From contig JBMNIP010000002.1 in the NCBI GenBank assembly GCA_050951005.1, forward strand, positions 558,001 to 622,000: 64,000 bases of DNA, given 5' to 3'. Below are positions 24,699-32,717 of this stretch, piece after piece. The notes beneath the pieces were generated by a model that saw nothing but the letters and a program-made list of their open reading frames with translations, had not been told where the DNA came from and did not search any database. Made by a program: the position numbers and the translations under genes. Source of the DNA: UMGS1519 sp050951005 (GTDB lineage: Bacteria > Actinomycetota > Coriobacteriia > Coriobacteriales > Eggerthellaceae). Position 1 is the first letter of the stretch, and the number at the start of each line of letters is the position of its first letter.

Positions 24699-25168
24699 TC
24701 GCTTTCTCTCAAGATGTAGTCGCCCATGCGCCGGGCAACTTCGTCGGTAGCTTCGTCCAAGCTCTTCGGATGGGCTGCATCGGCGGCTGATTTCGGCGCA
24801 TCGGAGTTCTCGTCCTCATCGTCGTCGTTGTAGATCTCGATCGAATCGATCTGCATCTCGCGTCCCTGCAGCAGCTCCGTAAACGGGCTGTCGCACTTCG
24901 GGCAACGGACATGGAAGCGGTCATGGTCGTACTCTGCGCCGCATTCCAAACACCGGCTGCGCGGCGAAACGAAATGCATGTTCAGCGTCGCGCCCTCGCA
25001 GATGGTTCCCTCGGTCAGGATCTCGAAGGCGAACCGCATTGCCTCGTCGACGATCTCGGTCATCTCCCCGACCGTCAAATCGACCTGCGTCACCCGATCG
25101 GCACCTGCATCTTCAGCCGTCTTGATGACCGCATCCAGGATGCCGGTCATCAGCCCTACCTCATGCAT
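24695..25168 (-). CDS. hypA: Hydrogenase maturation nickel metallochaperone HypA
   Basis: A 157-residue protein starting MHEVGLM; the nickel-binding Met1-His2 fixes the start at 25168. Zinc ligands Cys73, Cys76, Cys89 and Cys92 form the usual C4 site. About 45 residues beyond the normal length follow: an acidic run (YNDDDEDEN) and an Ala/Glu/Arg-rich helix. The start overlaps the tatC stop by 8 bp and the end overlaps hypB, so translation is probably coupled along tatC-hypA-hypB. Confidence 0.95.
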   Translation of the reverse strand: MHEVGLMTGILDAVIKTAEDAGADRVTQVDLTVGEMTEIVDEAMRFAFEILTEGTICEGATLNMHFVSPRSRCLECGAEYDHDRFHVRCPKCDSPFTELLQGREMQIDSIEIYNDDDEDENSDAPKSAADAAHPKSLDEATDEVARRMGDYILRESE

Positions 25169-26024
25169 CTTCCGCCTCGTCCTGTTCCTTCTTTGCCTCG
25201 CGCTTCGCCTTGATCTCGGCCCATTCCTTGTCCCACTCGGCATCAAGGCGCGCCTGCTCTTCGAGCTCTTCCTTCTGTTCCTTCACACGTTTGCCCATAA
25301 CCATTCGGGCTGCGAACATGCTCAGCTCGTAAAGGCCGATCATCGGCGCATACATCAGCAGCATGGTGATCGGCGATGCATCCGGCGTAACCATGCCCGA
25401 GACAACCAGAAGCCCCACATAGATGTAGCGCCACTGGGCCCGCAGCTTGGAATAGGGAATGATCTCGAAAATCAGCAGGTAGAACACGATCAGCGGCAAT
25501 TCGAAGGCGATGCCGAAACCGATTTCGAACTTGATGATGATGTCGATCCACTGGTCGGCTTGCGCCGTGATAACCGCAAACCCCGAGGCCTGATCGGTCA
25601 GCCATTGGAACGCCGGGGGCAAGATGATGAAGTAGCAGAACACCGTGCCGAAGATGAACAGCCCGACCGCCGCGATGAACGTCGGCACGAAGTACTTGCG
25701 CTCGCGCGGTTTCAATGCAGGCAGGAAGAATGCAAGGATCTGCCACAGGCAGAAGGGGGCGCAAGCCACCATCGATACCCAGAAGGCGATCTTCAAGCGC
25801 ACGCCGAACGCCTCGAATGCGCCGAAAACGTTCAGGATGGCATGTCCGCTCGAGTCGGTCGGCATGTATTGCGCAACCGGTGCCAGCAGGAACTGGGCAA
25901 CGGTGGGAGTGGACATATAGAAGAAGCAGACGGCGATAAGGAGAACCACGACGATGCGCACGCAGCGCATGCGCAACTCGCCCAAGTGGTCCATCAGGGG
26001 CATGCGCGCCGGTCCGATGGGCAT
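25161..26024 (-). CDS. tatC: Twin-arginine translocase subunit TatC
   Basis: A 287-residue membrane protein beginning MPIGPARMPLMDHLGELRMR, the TatC N-terminal signature (DHLxELR) that contacts the twin-arginine signal. Six transmembrane segments are visible, with the conserved FEIGFGIAFELPL region in the fourth. The C-terminus (about 240-287) is a charged Lys/Glu-rich cytoplasmic tail longer than usual. ATG 26024 lies directly after the tatB stop. Confidence 0.96.
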   Translation of the reverse strand: MPIGPARMPLMDHLGELRMRCVRIVVVLLIAVCFFYMSTPTVAQFLLAPVAQYMPTDSSGHAILNVFGAFEAFGVRLKIAFWVSMVACAPFCLWQILAFFLPALKPRERKYFVPTFIAAVGLFIFGTVFCYFIILPPAFQWLTDQASGFAVITAQADQWIDIIIKFEIGFGIAFELPLIVFYLLIFEIIPYSKLRAQWRYIYVGLLVVSGMVTPDASPITMLLMYAPMIGLYELSMFAARMVMGKRVKEQKEELEEQARLDAEWDKEWAEIKAKREAKKEQDEAEDA

Positions 26025-26025
26025 G

Positions 26026-26676
26026 CTACTCGCCCCCTTCGGTAGACGCGGAAGGCTCCGGTTCCGCAGGGGCATCGGTGCCCGGAGCGGGCTCTGCCTC
26101 GTGCGACCTCTCTGCGGCGGATTGCCCATCCGACTCCGGCTCCGGTTTTCCTGCAGCCGACGAGGGCGCCATGCCGTACAGCTCGGCAGCACTGATCGTA
26201 GGCTTGGGCATCGGTTTCTCCGCGCCTGCAGGCTCCGGCTTGGGCTGGGACGCCGCTACTGTTGCCGTGGCAACGGCCGCCGCCACTGCCGCATTGGCAC
26301 CGGCATCGGCAGATGCACCGTCCTTGCCTCCTCCAGCGCTCGAAACGCCATTGCCGCTTGCCTGCGCTTGGGCAGCTTGGCGCTGGGCACGCTCGCGATC
26401 GTGGCGCGCCTTACGCTCGGCAAAGGTCTCGGTCTGGCCCGGCTTCTGGTTCATCTGAGCCATCTTATCCAACGGGCGCTGGAACGGATTGTCCTTATCC
26501 TTTTCAGGATCGTAGATCTCTTCCTTGACGACCTGGTCGACCTCGGTCTGGACATTGCGGAATTTTGCAATGGCCTGGCCAACCGTCTTCGCGATGGCGG
26601 GCAGCTTGTCGGGCCCGAAGATCAGGAAGGCGAATATAAGGATGATGGCAAACTCGGTACCGCCGATACCCAGCAT
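26026..26676 (-). CDS. tatB: Twin-arginine translocase subunit TatB (TatA/B family)
   Basis: A 216-residue protein. One N-terminal membrane helix with Glu8 (GGTEFAIILIFAFLIFGP), the FGPDKLP hinge and an amphipathic helix follow the TatA/TatB plan. Glu8 and the length favour TatB. After residue 100 the protein becomes a long Ala/Pro/Glu-rich low-complexity tail. Only one TatA/B gene is here, so either this is a minimal TatAC system or another tatA lies elsewhere. Confidence 0.9.
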   Translation of the reverse strand: MLGIGGTEFAIILIFAFLIFGPDKLPAIAKTVGQAIAKFRNVQTEVDQVVKEEIYDPEKDKDNPFQRPLDKMAQMNQKPGQTETFAERKARHDRERAQRQAAQAQASGNGVSSAGGGKDGASADAGANAAVAAAVATATVAASQPKPEPAGAEKPMPKPTISAAELYGMAPSSAAGKPEPESDGQSAAERSHEAEPAPGTDAPAEPEPSASTEGGE

Positions 26677-26724
26677 CTCAAACCTCCCTGCTACGCTCTT
26701 GTGAACCTCGCCGAAAGCCCATGT

Positions 26725-26934
26725 TTAGTTGCCGCCGCCCATGAAACTCAAGCCGGCGATCGGCAGCGTTAGGCCGATGACCAGGACGATGGTCAGAATG
26801 ACGAGGAGAATCTTCTTCGTGCGCTCCTTGCGGGCGCGCTTCGCCTCAGCTTGGCGCTGACGTTCCTGGGCTGCACGCATTTTCTCTTCGCGCTGTGCAT
26901 TGGTGAGTCGATTGCTGTTCTTCTTGTTTGCCAT
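26725..26934 (-). CDS. Small single-pass membrane protein, function unknown
   Basis: A 69-residue protein: residues 1-41 are a charged, Arg/Lys/Glu/Gln-rich helix (QREEKMRAAQERQRQAEAKR), residues 42-62 one transmembrane helix (ILLVILTIVLVIGLTLPIAG), then a short FMGGGN end. This is the reverse of a TatA layout, so it looks like a C-tail-anchored protein with a cytoplasmic coiled-coil arm. A consistent start and its position 48 bp upstream of tatB and 57 bp after the amidohydrolase, same strand, support a real gene. I do not recognise a named family. Confidence 0.7.
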   Translation of the reverse strand: MANKKNSNRLTNAQREEKMRAAQERQRQAEAKRARKERTKKILLVILTIVLVIGLTLPIAGLSFMGGGN

Positions 26935-26991
26935 AAATAACCTTTAATCGGGCCCCCTACCCGCATCGAATGCCAAACTCTTCCGCGAAGC

Positions 26992-28362
26992 CTATCCGCG
27001 CAACTTGCCCCGGATCCCGATGACGCGGGCAATGCTCTTCGCCACATCGACATCGACGTTCCAGCGATTCTGCTCATACAGGATCTTTCCGTCTACCATA
27101 GTCATACATACATCCTGACCTGATGCGGCATTAACCACCGCCGCTACCGGATCATCGGTAGATGGATGCATGGAACCGGCCAAGTCAACAGCAATGATAT
27201 CGGCTCGTTTACCGATTTCAAGGGACCCGATCCGATCCTCCATATGCAGCGCACGCGCGCCGCCCATGGTTGCCATGGCCAGCATCTGGTTTGCCGTGAC
27301 GAAACCGCCGCTCCAAGATGCCGTCGATGCACTGGCTGCGCGATGGAGCAGCATGCCGATGCGCATCTCCGCAATCATATCGGTGGAATCCGTTGCTGCA
27401 GGCGAATCCGTGCCGAGGCCGACCCGCATACCCAGGCGCCGGTACTCGGAAATGGGTGCGATACCCATGCCCAACTGCGCATTGCAGCGCGGGCATGTGG
27501 CGATGGCGACATCGTAGTCGCGAAGGATCTTGACGTCCTCGGGATCCACGTGCACGCAATGAATTGCCAGGATATTGTGGGCTTCGAATACTCCCCAGTT
27601 CAACGCATAGTGAACCGGCGAGACGCCCGTGGGAAGCCATGGCGGCATCTCCACATAACCGCGGTTCGCATTGTCATCGTAACCTGGGAACGGCGAGGAG
27701 CCATATTTCACGAAGCGGTATTCCTCACGGCTGCCAGCCAGATGCATGGCAACCGGCAGGTCGTCTCCCGCCACCTCGGCCACGCGCTTGAAGATAAGCG
27801 GATGGCAGCTGTAAAGCGCATAGGGCGCGATGCCCACCGTGATGCGGCCGGAATCCACACGGCCCATCCAATCGTCGATGTCGCGTTCGGCCAAACGGAT
27901 GACGTTGTCGACGCGGCTCTTATCGGCTGCGCCCACTTCGCGGTAGACCACTGCACGCAAGCCCAGCTTCTGTGCGGCATCAACCGAGGCACCGATATCG
28001 GTGATATCGGCAATGGTGGTAACGCCGCTGGACAGAGCATCCAGACCGCCGAAAATCGCCGAGTCATACCAATCGCTGGCAGTCATCAGCGATTCCTTCT
28101 TCTTCAGATGGACCTTCCAATCGGCGAACGGCTCGTCATTGATGACTCCGCGCATGACGGCATATTCCATATGCGTATGGACGTCGACAAAACCAGGCAA
28201 CAGCGCTGCGGTATCGTATTCGCGCACTTCTTCGTCTGGATAACGCAAACGCAGCATCTCCGCAGTACCGATATCGCGAATCTTGCCATTGCGAACCAGG
28301 ATCGCGCCGAACATGATGGGATCGGACGTGATGGGCAAGATGTATTGTGCGCAAAGCAGCAT
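26992..28362 (-). CDS. Amidohydrolase (MtaD/TRZ/SsnA-like), possible aminofutalosine deaminase
   Basis: A 456-residue metal-dependent amidohydrolase. The first metal motif HTHMEY (residues 63-68) is followed by HLAGSREEYRF, HCVHVD and the GLGTDSPAA aspartate, a complete set for a mononuclear deaminase of the MtaD/guanine-deaminase branch. The C-terminus has the composite-domain signature GSLEIGKRADIIAVD. It lies directly downstream of menG, 87 bp away; distantly related enzymes of this group deaminate 6-amino-6-deoxyfutalosine in the futalosine menaquinone route, so that role is a reasonable inference. Alternatives are S-adenosylhomocysteine/methylthioadenosine or other nucleoside deaminases. 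Confidence 0.82.
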   Translation of the reverse strand: MLLCAQYILPITSDPIMFGAILVRNGKIRDIGTAEMLRLRYPDEEVREYDTAALLPGFVDVHTHMEYAVMRGVINDEPFADWKVHLKKKESLMTASDWYDSAIFGGLDALSSGVTTIADITDIGASVDAAQKLGLRAVVYREVGAADKSRVDNVIRLAERDIDDWMGRVDSGRITVGIAPYALYSCHPLIFKRVAEVAGDDLPVAMHLAGSREEYRFVKYGSSPFPGYDDNANRGYVEMPPWLPTGVSPVHYALNWGVFEAHNILAIHCVHVDPEDVKILRDYDVAIATCPRCNAQLGMGIAPISEYRRLGMRVGLGTDSPAATDSTDMIAEMRIGMLLHRAASASTASWSGGFVTANQMLAMATMGGARALHMEDRIGSLEIGKRADIIAVDLAGSMHPSTDDPVAAVVNAASGQDVCMTMVDGKILYEQNRWNVDVDVAKSIARVIGIRGKLRG

Positions 28363-28449
28363 GGCACCCTCCCGTAAGATTCAACGCTCCCCATCATAGC
28401 ATCACGGATGCAAGGAGCTCTGCCAGAGCCCGACAGAAGGCAGGAGAAC

Positions 28450-29259
28450 CTACTTCCTGGCGATATAGACCGCCGCAACGCCGAACGTGCAATTGACGTA
28501 ATCGACGTGTTCGAAACCCGCCGCCCTCAGCATGTCGGAAAAGGCTTCCTGGTCGGGGAAGGCCTTGATCGAACGCGAAAGGTACACGAACCCGTCGCGC
28601 TGGCCAGTGGTTATCTTGCCCCATTCGGGGATGCCGAGTGTAAGGTACTTGTCGTACAGTGCGCGCACAATCGCATTCGGCGGTGTGCTGAACTCCAGGA
28701 TGCAGCAGGAGCCGCCTTTCCGAAGCACACGGTAGATCTCAGAGAGCGCCTGCTCGCGTTTCGGCATGTTGCGGATGCCGTAGGCCATGGTGACAACGTC
28801 GAACGATTCGCTGGCATAGGGAATATCCTGCGCATCGACGACTGCGAGCTCGACGGGCACGCCGTTGTTCTCCCCAGACTCCAAACGCTGCTTGGCGATA
28901 TCGAGCATGGCAGGCGTGAAATCGGTGAGCAGAACGCTGCCCGGCCTCTTCTGCTTGCAGGCCGCGAAAGTAACATCGCCGGTACCGCCGGCGATATCGA
29001 GCATCCGGGTACGGGAATTGATCGGAGATTCATCGATAAGCGTATGCAGCCAGGCCTTGTACCGACCGAAGCTGGACATTTTGTTGAAGCGATCGTAGTT
29101 TTCGGCGATATCGCTGAAAATAGCCTTCACGCGTTTCGAGCTGATCTCCGCAGGGGCGGCTTCGCCGGTAGCGGTATCGATGCTTGCGCCTCGTTCGACA
29201 CGCTTCTCGGCGTCCTGCACGCCTCTGCCAGAAAGATCGGCTGCAAATTCGACAGCCAT
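28450..29259 (-). CDS. menG: Demethylmenaquinone methyltransferase (UbiE/MenG)
   Basis: A 269-residue class I SAM-dependent methyltransferase of the UbiE/COQ5 family. The UbiE entry signature VKAIFSDIAENYDRFNKMSS is followed by the SAM motif LDIAGGTGDV, then VTMAYGIRNMPKREQAL and LEFSTPP, and the C-terminal FGVAAVYIARK. It methylates demethylmenaquinone in the last step of menaquinone synthesis. An N-terminal extension of about 40 residues precedes the domain. It heads the menG-to-hypB gene run. Confidence 0.94.
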   Translation of the reverse strand: MAVEFAADLSGRGVQDAEKRVERGASIDTATGEAAPAEISSKRVKAIFSDIAENYDRFNKMSSFGRYKAWLHTLIDESPINSRTRMLDIAGGTGDVTFAACKQKRPGSVLLTDFTPAMLDIAKQRLESGENNGVPVELAVVDAQDIPYASESFDVVTMAYGIRNMPKREQALSEIYRVLRKGGSCCILEFSTPPNAIVRALYDKYLTLGIPEWGKITTGQRDGFVYLSRSIKAFPDQEAFSDMLRAAGFEHVDYVNCTFGVAAVYIARK

Positions 29260-29611
29260 GCCATTCCCTTCGAGAGCTTCCTAATGCATCTGCATCCTCG
29301 CTTGATGCCCTCGCATGCCCGTGCCGCCCGAACTTGCTGCAGGGCAGGCAGGCGAGTGCATCTCCATAATTGTGGCTCACAAATATGGAGGTACGTAAGG
29401 AGGCCTACAAGTACCGCGCAATCGCCAGAACCTCTGCACACTCATTCGACAAAAAATCGACAACTCCGCCGAATGCGAATCCCACGCCCTTCTTTCACCG
29501 CGCAATCTTGAGGGTATCGTCATGCAAACGTCATGCAAACGTATGCATCTCCCGAACCGCAGCATCCCATGCAGCAGCAAGCGCTCGGCAACGGACAGGT
29601 TGCCTGCCGGC
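29260..29611. other. Intergenic region between tsaD fusion and menG
   Basis: A 352-bp gap with no convincing gene or RNA. It contains two perfect tandem copies of the 11-mer GTCATGCAAAC (29519-29529 and 29530-29540) followed by GTATGCAT, roughly 260 bp upstream of menG. A GGCAAC/GTTGCC hairpin lies near the fusion-gene end. The menG promoter presumably lies here, but I cannot fix it. Confidence 0.5.
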
Positions 29612-32071
29612 CTAATAGGGATCATCGAGCGATGCGTGTGCCGAAACATCCGCATCGAGCCCGAAAAAGCGTCCCTTCCGATACCGGTCTTCAGCCACCA
29701 ACGCGATCATCCCCGCGTTGTCGGTACAGCTGGAAAGCGGGGGCATGGTCAGGCGAACCCCCATTTGCCTGCACATCTTCTCATACGCGGCGCGCAATGC
29801 GGGATTGGCTGCGACGCCGCCGCCCAGGCAGAATTCGCGCGCCTGCGTTTCCTCCAGGGCCGTACGTGCTTTCGCCACCTGGACATCGATGACTGCCTGC
29901 TGGAACGAGGCGGCGATATCGGGCAGATTCAACTCACGGCCTGCCGCACGCTCCTTGTTGATATAGGTGATCACGGAAGTCTTCAATCCGGAGAGCGAGA
30001 ACCTCAAATCGCCCGAATGCATCATCGCACGCGGGAAGCAGACCGCCTTCGGATTTCCCTGTGCCGCAAGCTTCGAGATGATCGGTCCGCCCGGATATCC
30101 GAGACCGAGCGCCTTTGCCACCTTATCGAACGCCTCGCCCACGGCATCGTCGATGGTCGAGCCCATGGTTTCGTAGTCGCCCCAACCCTTTACGTGGACG
30201 AGCATCGTGTGTCCGCCCGAAACAAGCGAGACCACCATCGGCGGTTCGATATCCCGTGTTGCGATTTTGTTCGCATACAGGTGGCCTTCCAGATGGTTGA
30301 CGCCGATGAGCGGCTTGTCGGCGCCCCATGCAGCCCCTTTCGCAAACGCCAAACCCACCACGAGAGCGCCTACCAAGCCAGGGGCATACGTGACCGCAAC
30401 TGCATCCAGATCTGTCCAATGCAGTTTCCCAACCCCGAGATTTTTCGCTGCCTGATCGAGTCCTTCCTGGGCTACCCCGCATATAGCCTCGATATGCTTG
30501 CGGCTGGCAATCTCAGGCACTACCCCGCCGAATCGGGCATGGAAATCGATCTGGCTTGCCACCACATCGGACAACAGGTTTCCCGTTCCATCGGCAACCG
30601 CAACCGCCGTCTCGTCACAGGAAGATTCTACGGCCAGGATCAGCGGACGCTGCACCTGTTCGAGGGCTACCGGCTGGGCAAGCTCGATGGTCTGCAAGTC
30701 CATACCGGCGACCCGTGACGTCTGAGTCCTATCGGCAAACGGGAGCTGCCCCTTGAAGATAAACGCATCTTCCCGATCGGAATAGTAATGGGGCCGACAT
30801 CCGATATTCTCCATGCCGAGCGCCTCGTAGAATCGGTGCGCCCCCTCATTGGACACCCGTACCTCGAGTGAGGCCGACGAGGCCCCAAGCGCCTGAGCGT
30901 CCGTCGCCACGAGCGTCAGCAGCTGGCGGGCAATACCCTGCCGCCTGGAATCGGGAGCGCATGCGACCTTGAGAATCTGCAGGTCGCCATCGACAACCAT
31001 TCCGCCGGCATACCCGACCAGCACGCCATCTTTGAAAGCCGCCCACCACACGCGGTCGGTTCGCGGCAGCTCGTCGAGCACCAGATGCTCGTTCCAAGCG
31101 TCGCTGCCCATAACGCGCACTTCCAAAGCGGCCACTTCTGCCGCATGCGCCGCATCGAGAGGCCGATACACGATGCCCCGAGCATCCGCACGGGCATTCT
31201 CGATAGCGGTATCATGCGCCGTCGGACGTTGATCCCGGCGCACGGCGACATCTTGAACGCCGGTAGCCAGGTTGCGGGGATCATTCTTCGATAGGCGGAT
31301 CCGCTCGTTTTCCTCGGCATCTGAAAGACGCGTGTACACGGGAAGCACCAGCGCGGGATTGCCCGCCTGCGGATTCTCCAAGTCCGTTTCGCCTACCTGC
31401 CAGTCCGCCTGTGCCGCCAGCAACAGTCCCGATCCGCATGGCGTCCACAGCTCCTGGGGCGCTATGGAGCCCAGCGGTCGATAGTCGTCGGCATATTTCG
31501 CCAAGCCGTCACCGACAAGAACCGCATCCGCGCGCAAAGCCGCATCCCCGGCTGCCGCGCGGTCCAAACACGCAGCGACGAAATCGACCCCGTCCTTTGC
31601 CTTGACGACCACATCGGAATTCAAACGCTCGATACCGGCGTCGGTAAGCCGATAGCAAACGGGATAGACCTCCTTGCGCATTGCATCGGCAATGACAGCC
31701 GAAAGACCGCGCCTTCCGGATTCCCACAGATGCCAGGCAATGGCATCGGGAGTTGAAACGCCGTACAGCCCTACCTCGCAGGCGCTTGCAATGCCCTTCG
31801 CCGTCGCCAGGCAGATGCGCACACCGGTAAACGACCCAGGGCCGCGTCCGCAGACCACTGCGGCGATACGGCTGCGCGTCAGCCCCCGTTCCCGCATCAG
31901 CGCATCGATATCGGGCAGCAGTTTCGTGTTCGACGAGCGATGGGCGAGCTCGCGCATGGCGGCTATCGGCTCGATGCTCCTCGCCTTCGCATCCAAACAG
32001 CCGATGCCGATAGCCACCATCTCGTTTGCGGTGTCGAATGCAAGCACCAGACCCCTCGTCGCCACCGTCAT
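29612..32071 (-). CDS. tsaB-rimI-tsaD: TsaB-RimI-TsaD triple fusion: tRNA t6A37 synthesis and ribosomal S18 N-acetyltransferase
   Basis: One open frame of 819 residues. TsaB-like part (1-270): LAFDTANEMVAIGI, then CGRGPGSFTGVRI (74-86) and a PVYTRLSDAEENE end. RimI-like GNAT acetyltransferase (about 299-445): acetyl-CoA loop DSRRQGIARQLL and the LEVRVSNEGAHRFYEALGM motif. TsaD (about 475-819): LAVESSCDETAVAV, metal-binding His593 and His597 (HLEGHLYAN), SGGHTMLV, GGGVAANPALR and SCTDNAGMIA. TsaB, TsaD and TsaE form the bacterial complex that moves threonylcarbamoyl from TC-AMP to A37 of ANN-decoding tRNAs. ATG 32071 overlaps the tsaE stop as ATGA; GTG/ATG starts further upstream would overlap tsaE more. 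No stop or frameshift breaks the joins. Confidence 0.95.
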   Translation of the reverse strand: MTVATRGLVLAFDTANEMVAIGIGCLDAKARSIEPIAAMRELAHRSSNTKLLPDIDALMRERGLTRSRIAAVVCGRGPGSFTGVRICLATAKGIASACEVGLYGVSTPDAIAWHLWESGRRGLSAVIADAMRKEVYPVCYRLTDAGIERLNSDVVVKAKDGVDFVAACLDRAAAGDAALRADAVLVGDGLAKYADDYRPLGSIAPQELWTPCGSGLLLAAQADWQVGETDLENPQAGNPALVLPVYTRLSDAEENERIRLSKNDPRNLATGVQDVAVRRDQRPTAHDTAIENARADARGIVYRPLDAAHAAEVAALEVRVMGSDAWNEHLVLDELPRTDRVWWAAFKDGVLVGYAGGMVVDGDLQILKVACAPDSRRQGIARQLLTLVATDAQALGASSASLEVRVSNEGAHRFYEALGMENIGCRPHYYSDREDAFIFKGQLPFADRTQTSRVAGMDLQTIELAQPVALEQVQRPLILAVESSCDETAVAVADGTGNLLSDVVASQIDFHARFGGVVPEIASRKHIEAICGVAQEGLDQAAKNLGVGKLHWTDLDAVAVTYAPGLVGALVVGLAFAKGAAWGADKPLIGVNHLEGHLYANKIATRDIEPPMVVSLVSGGHTMLVHVKGWGDYETMGSTIDDAVGEAFDKVAKALGLGYPGGPIISKLAAQGNPKAVCFPRAMMHSGDLRFSLSGLKTSVITYINKERAAGRELNLPDIAASFQQAVIDVQVAKARTALEETQAREFCLGGGVAANPALRAAYEKMCRQMGVRLTMPPLSSCTDNAGMIALVAEDRYRKGRFFGLDADVSAHASLDDPY

Positions 32072-32559
32072 TGCGCACCGTCCTCTTGCGCCTGTTTCCA
32101 TGCAGACAGGAGAGCGGCCGAACGCGGTCCCGTTGCCAGCACCGAAAGCTCGCGTTGCTCGTTCTCATCCACCGTCAGGGAAACTTCCAAGCGATCCTCG
32201 GGCATCTCGTCGGGAAACCGGTCACCCCATTCGATGAGACTCGCCCCATCGCCTTCCACCACCGCATAGAAATCGATGTCCTCGAGCTGGTCGGGCTCGG
32301 TCAGACGATACAGATCGAAATGGTAAAGCGGCAGCCGTCCTTCATATTCCAGAAGGATGTTGAATGTTGGACTCGTGACCTCGTCATCGACACCCAACCC
32401 ACGCGCCACGCCCTGGGCAAACTGGGTTTTCCCCGCACCCAGGTCGCCATACAGCAGCACCACATCCCCCGGCTGCAGGCAGGGTGCCAGTGCGGCACCA
32501 TAGTCCTTGGTCTGCTGGGCAGAATCGGAAGCTGCAAGAAATGTCATGTCGTTCTTCAT
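32068..32559 (-). CDS. tsaE: tRNA t6A37 biosynthesis ATPase TsaE
   Basis: A 163-residue P-loop ATPase: Walker A GDLGAGKT (38-45), the SPTFNILLEYEG segment and the HFDLYRL motif typical of TsaE. It regulates turnover of the TsaB-TsaD complex. It lies directly upstream of the fusion gene, sharing ATGA, so all t6A transfer components are made from one mRNA. No clear Shine-Dalgarno sequence precedes ATG 32559, and a TACAAT box sits 8 bp upstream, suggesting a leaderless or near-leaderless transcript. Confidence 0.95.
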   Translation of the reverse strand: MKNDMTFLAASDSAQQTKDYGAALAPCLQPGDVVLLYGDLGAGKTQFAQGVARGLGVDDEVTSPTFNILLEYEGRLPLYHFDLYRLTEPDQLEDIDFYAVVEGDGASLIEWGDRFPDEMPEDRLEVSLTVDENEQRELSVLATGPRSAALLSAWKQAQEDGAQ

Positions 32560-32567
32560 AATGCGTT

Positions 32568-32573
32568 ATTGTA
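32568..32573 (-). promoter_or_regulatory. Candidate -10 box of the tsaE promoter
   Basis: TACAAT on the minus strand, with TTGTCC upstream at a long 19-bp spacing. Transcription would start at about 32561-32562, within 2-3 bases of the start codon at 32559. Confidence 0.45.
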
Positions 32574-32639
32574 CGGCAACCGCTATCGGTGCGGACAACG
32601 CGGCATGCGAAGCGACGCGGAACGCACAGCATCAGAATA

Positions 32640-32680
32640 AGCCCGCCTGCGCCGCAGATGTTCTCCGACTCAGACGGGCT
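32640..32680 (-). terminator. Terminator of the FNT channel gene
   Basis: AGCCCGTCTG and CAGGCGGGCT arms on the minus strand (10 bp, one G-U), with a 21-nt loop, followed by TATTCT, about 38 bp after the stop codon. Confidence 0.6.
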
Positions 32681-32717
32681 TTCCGTTCAACGAGAAGCGC
32701 ACCTATTGCCGCTTCTG

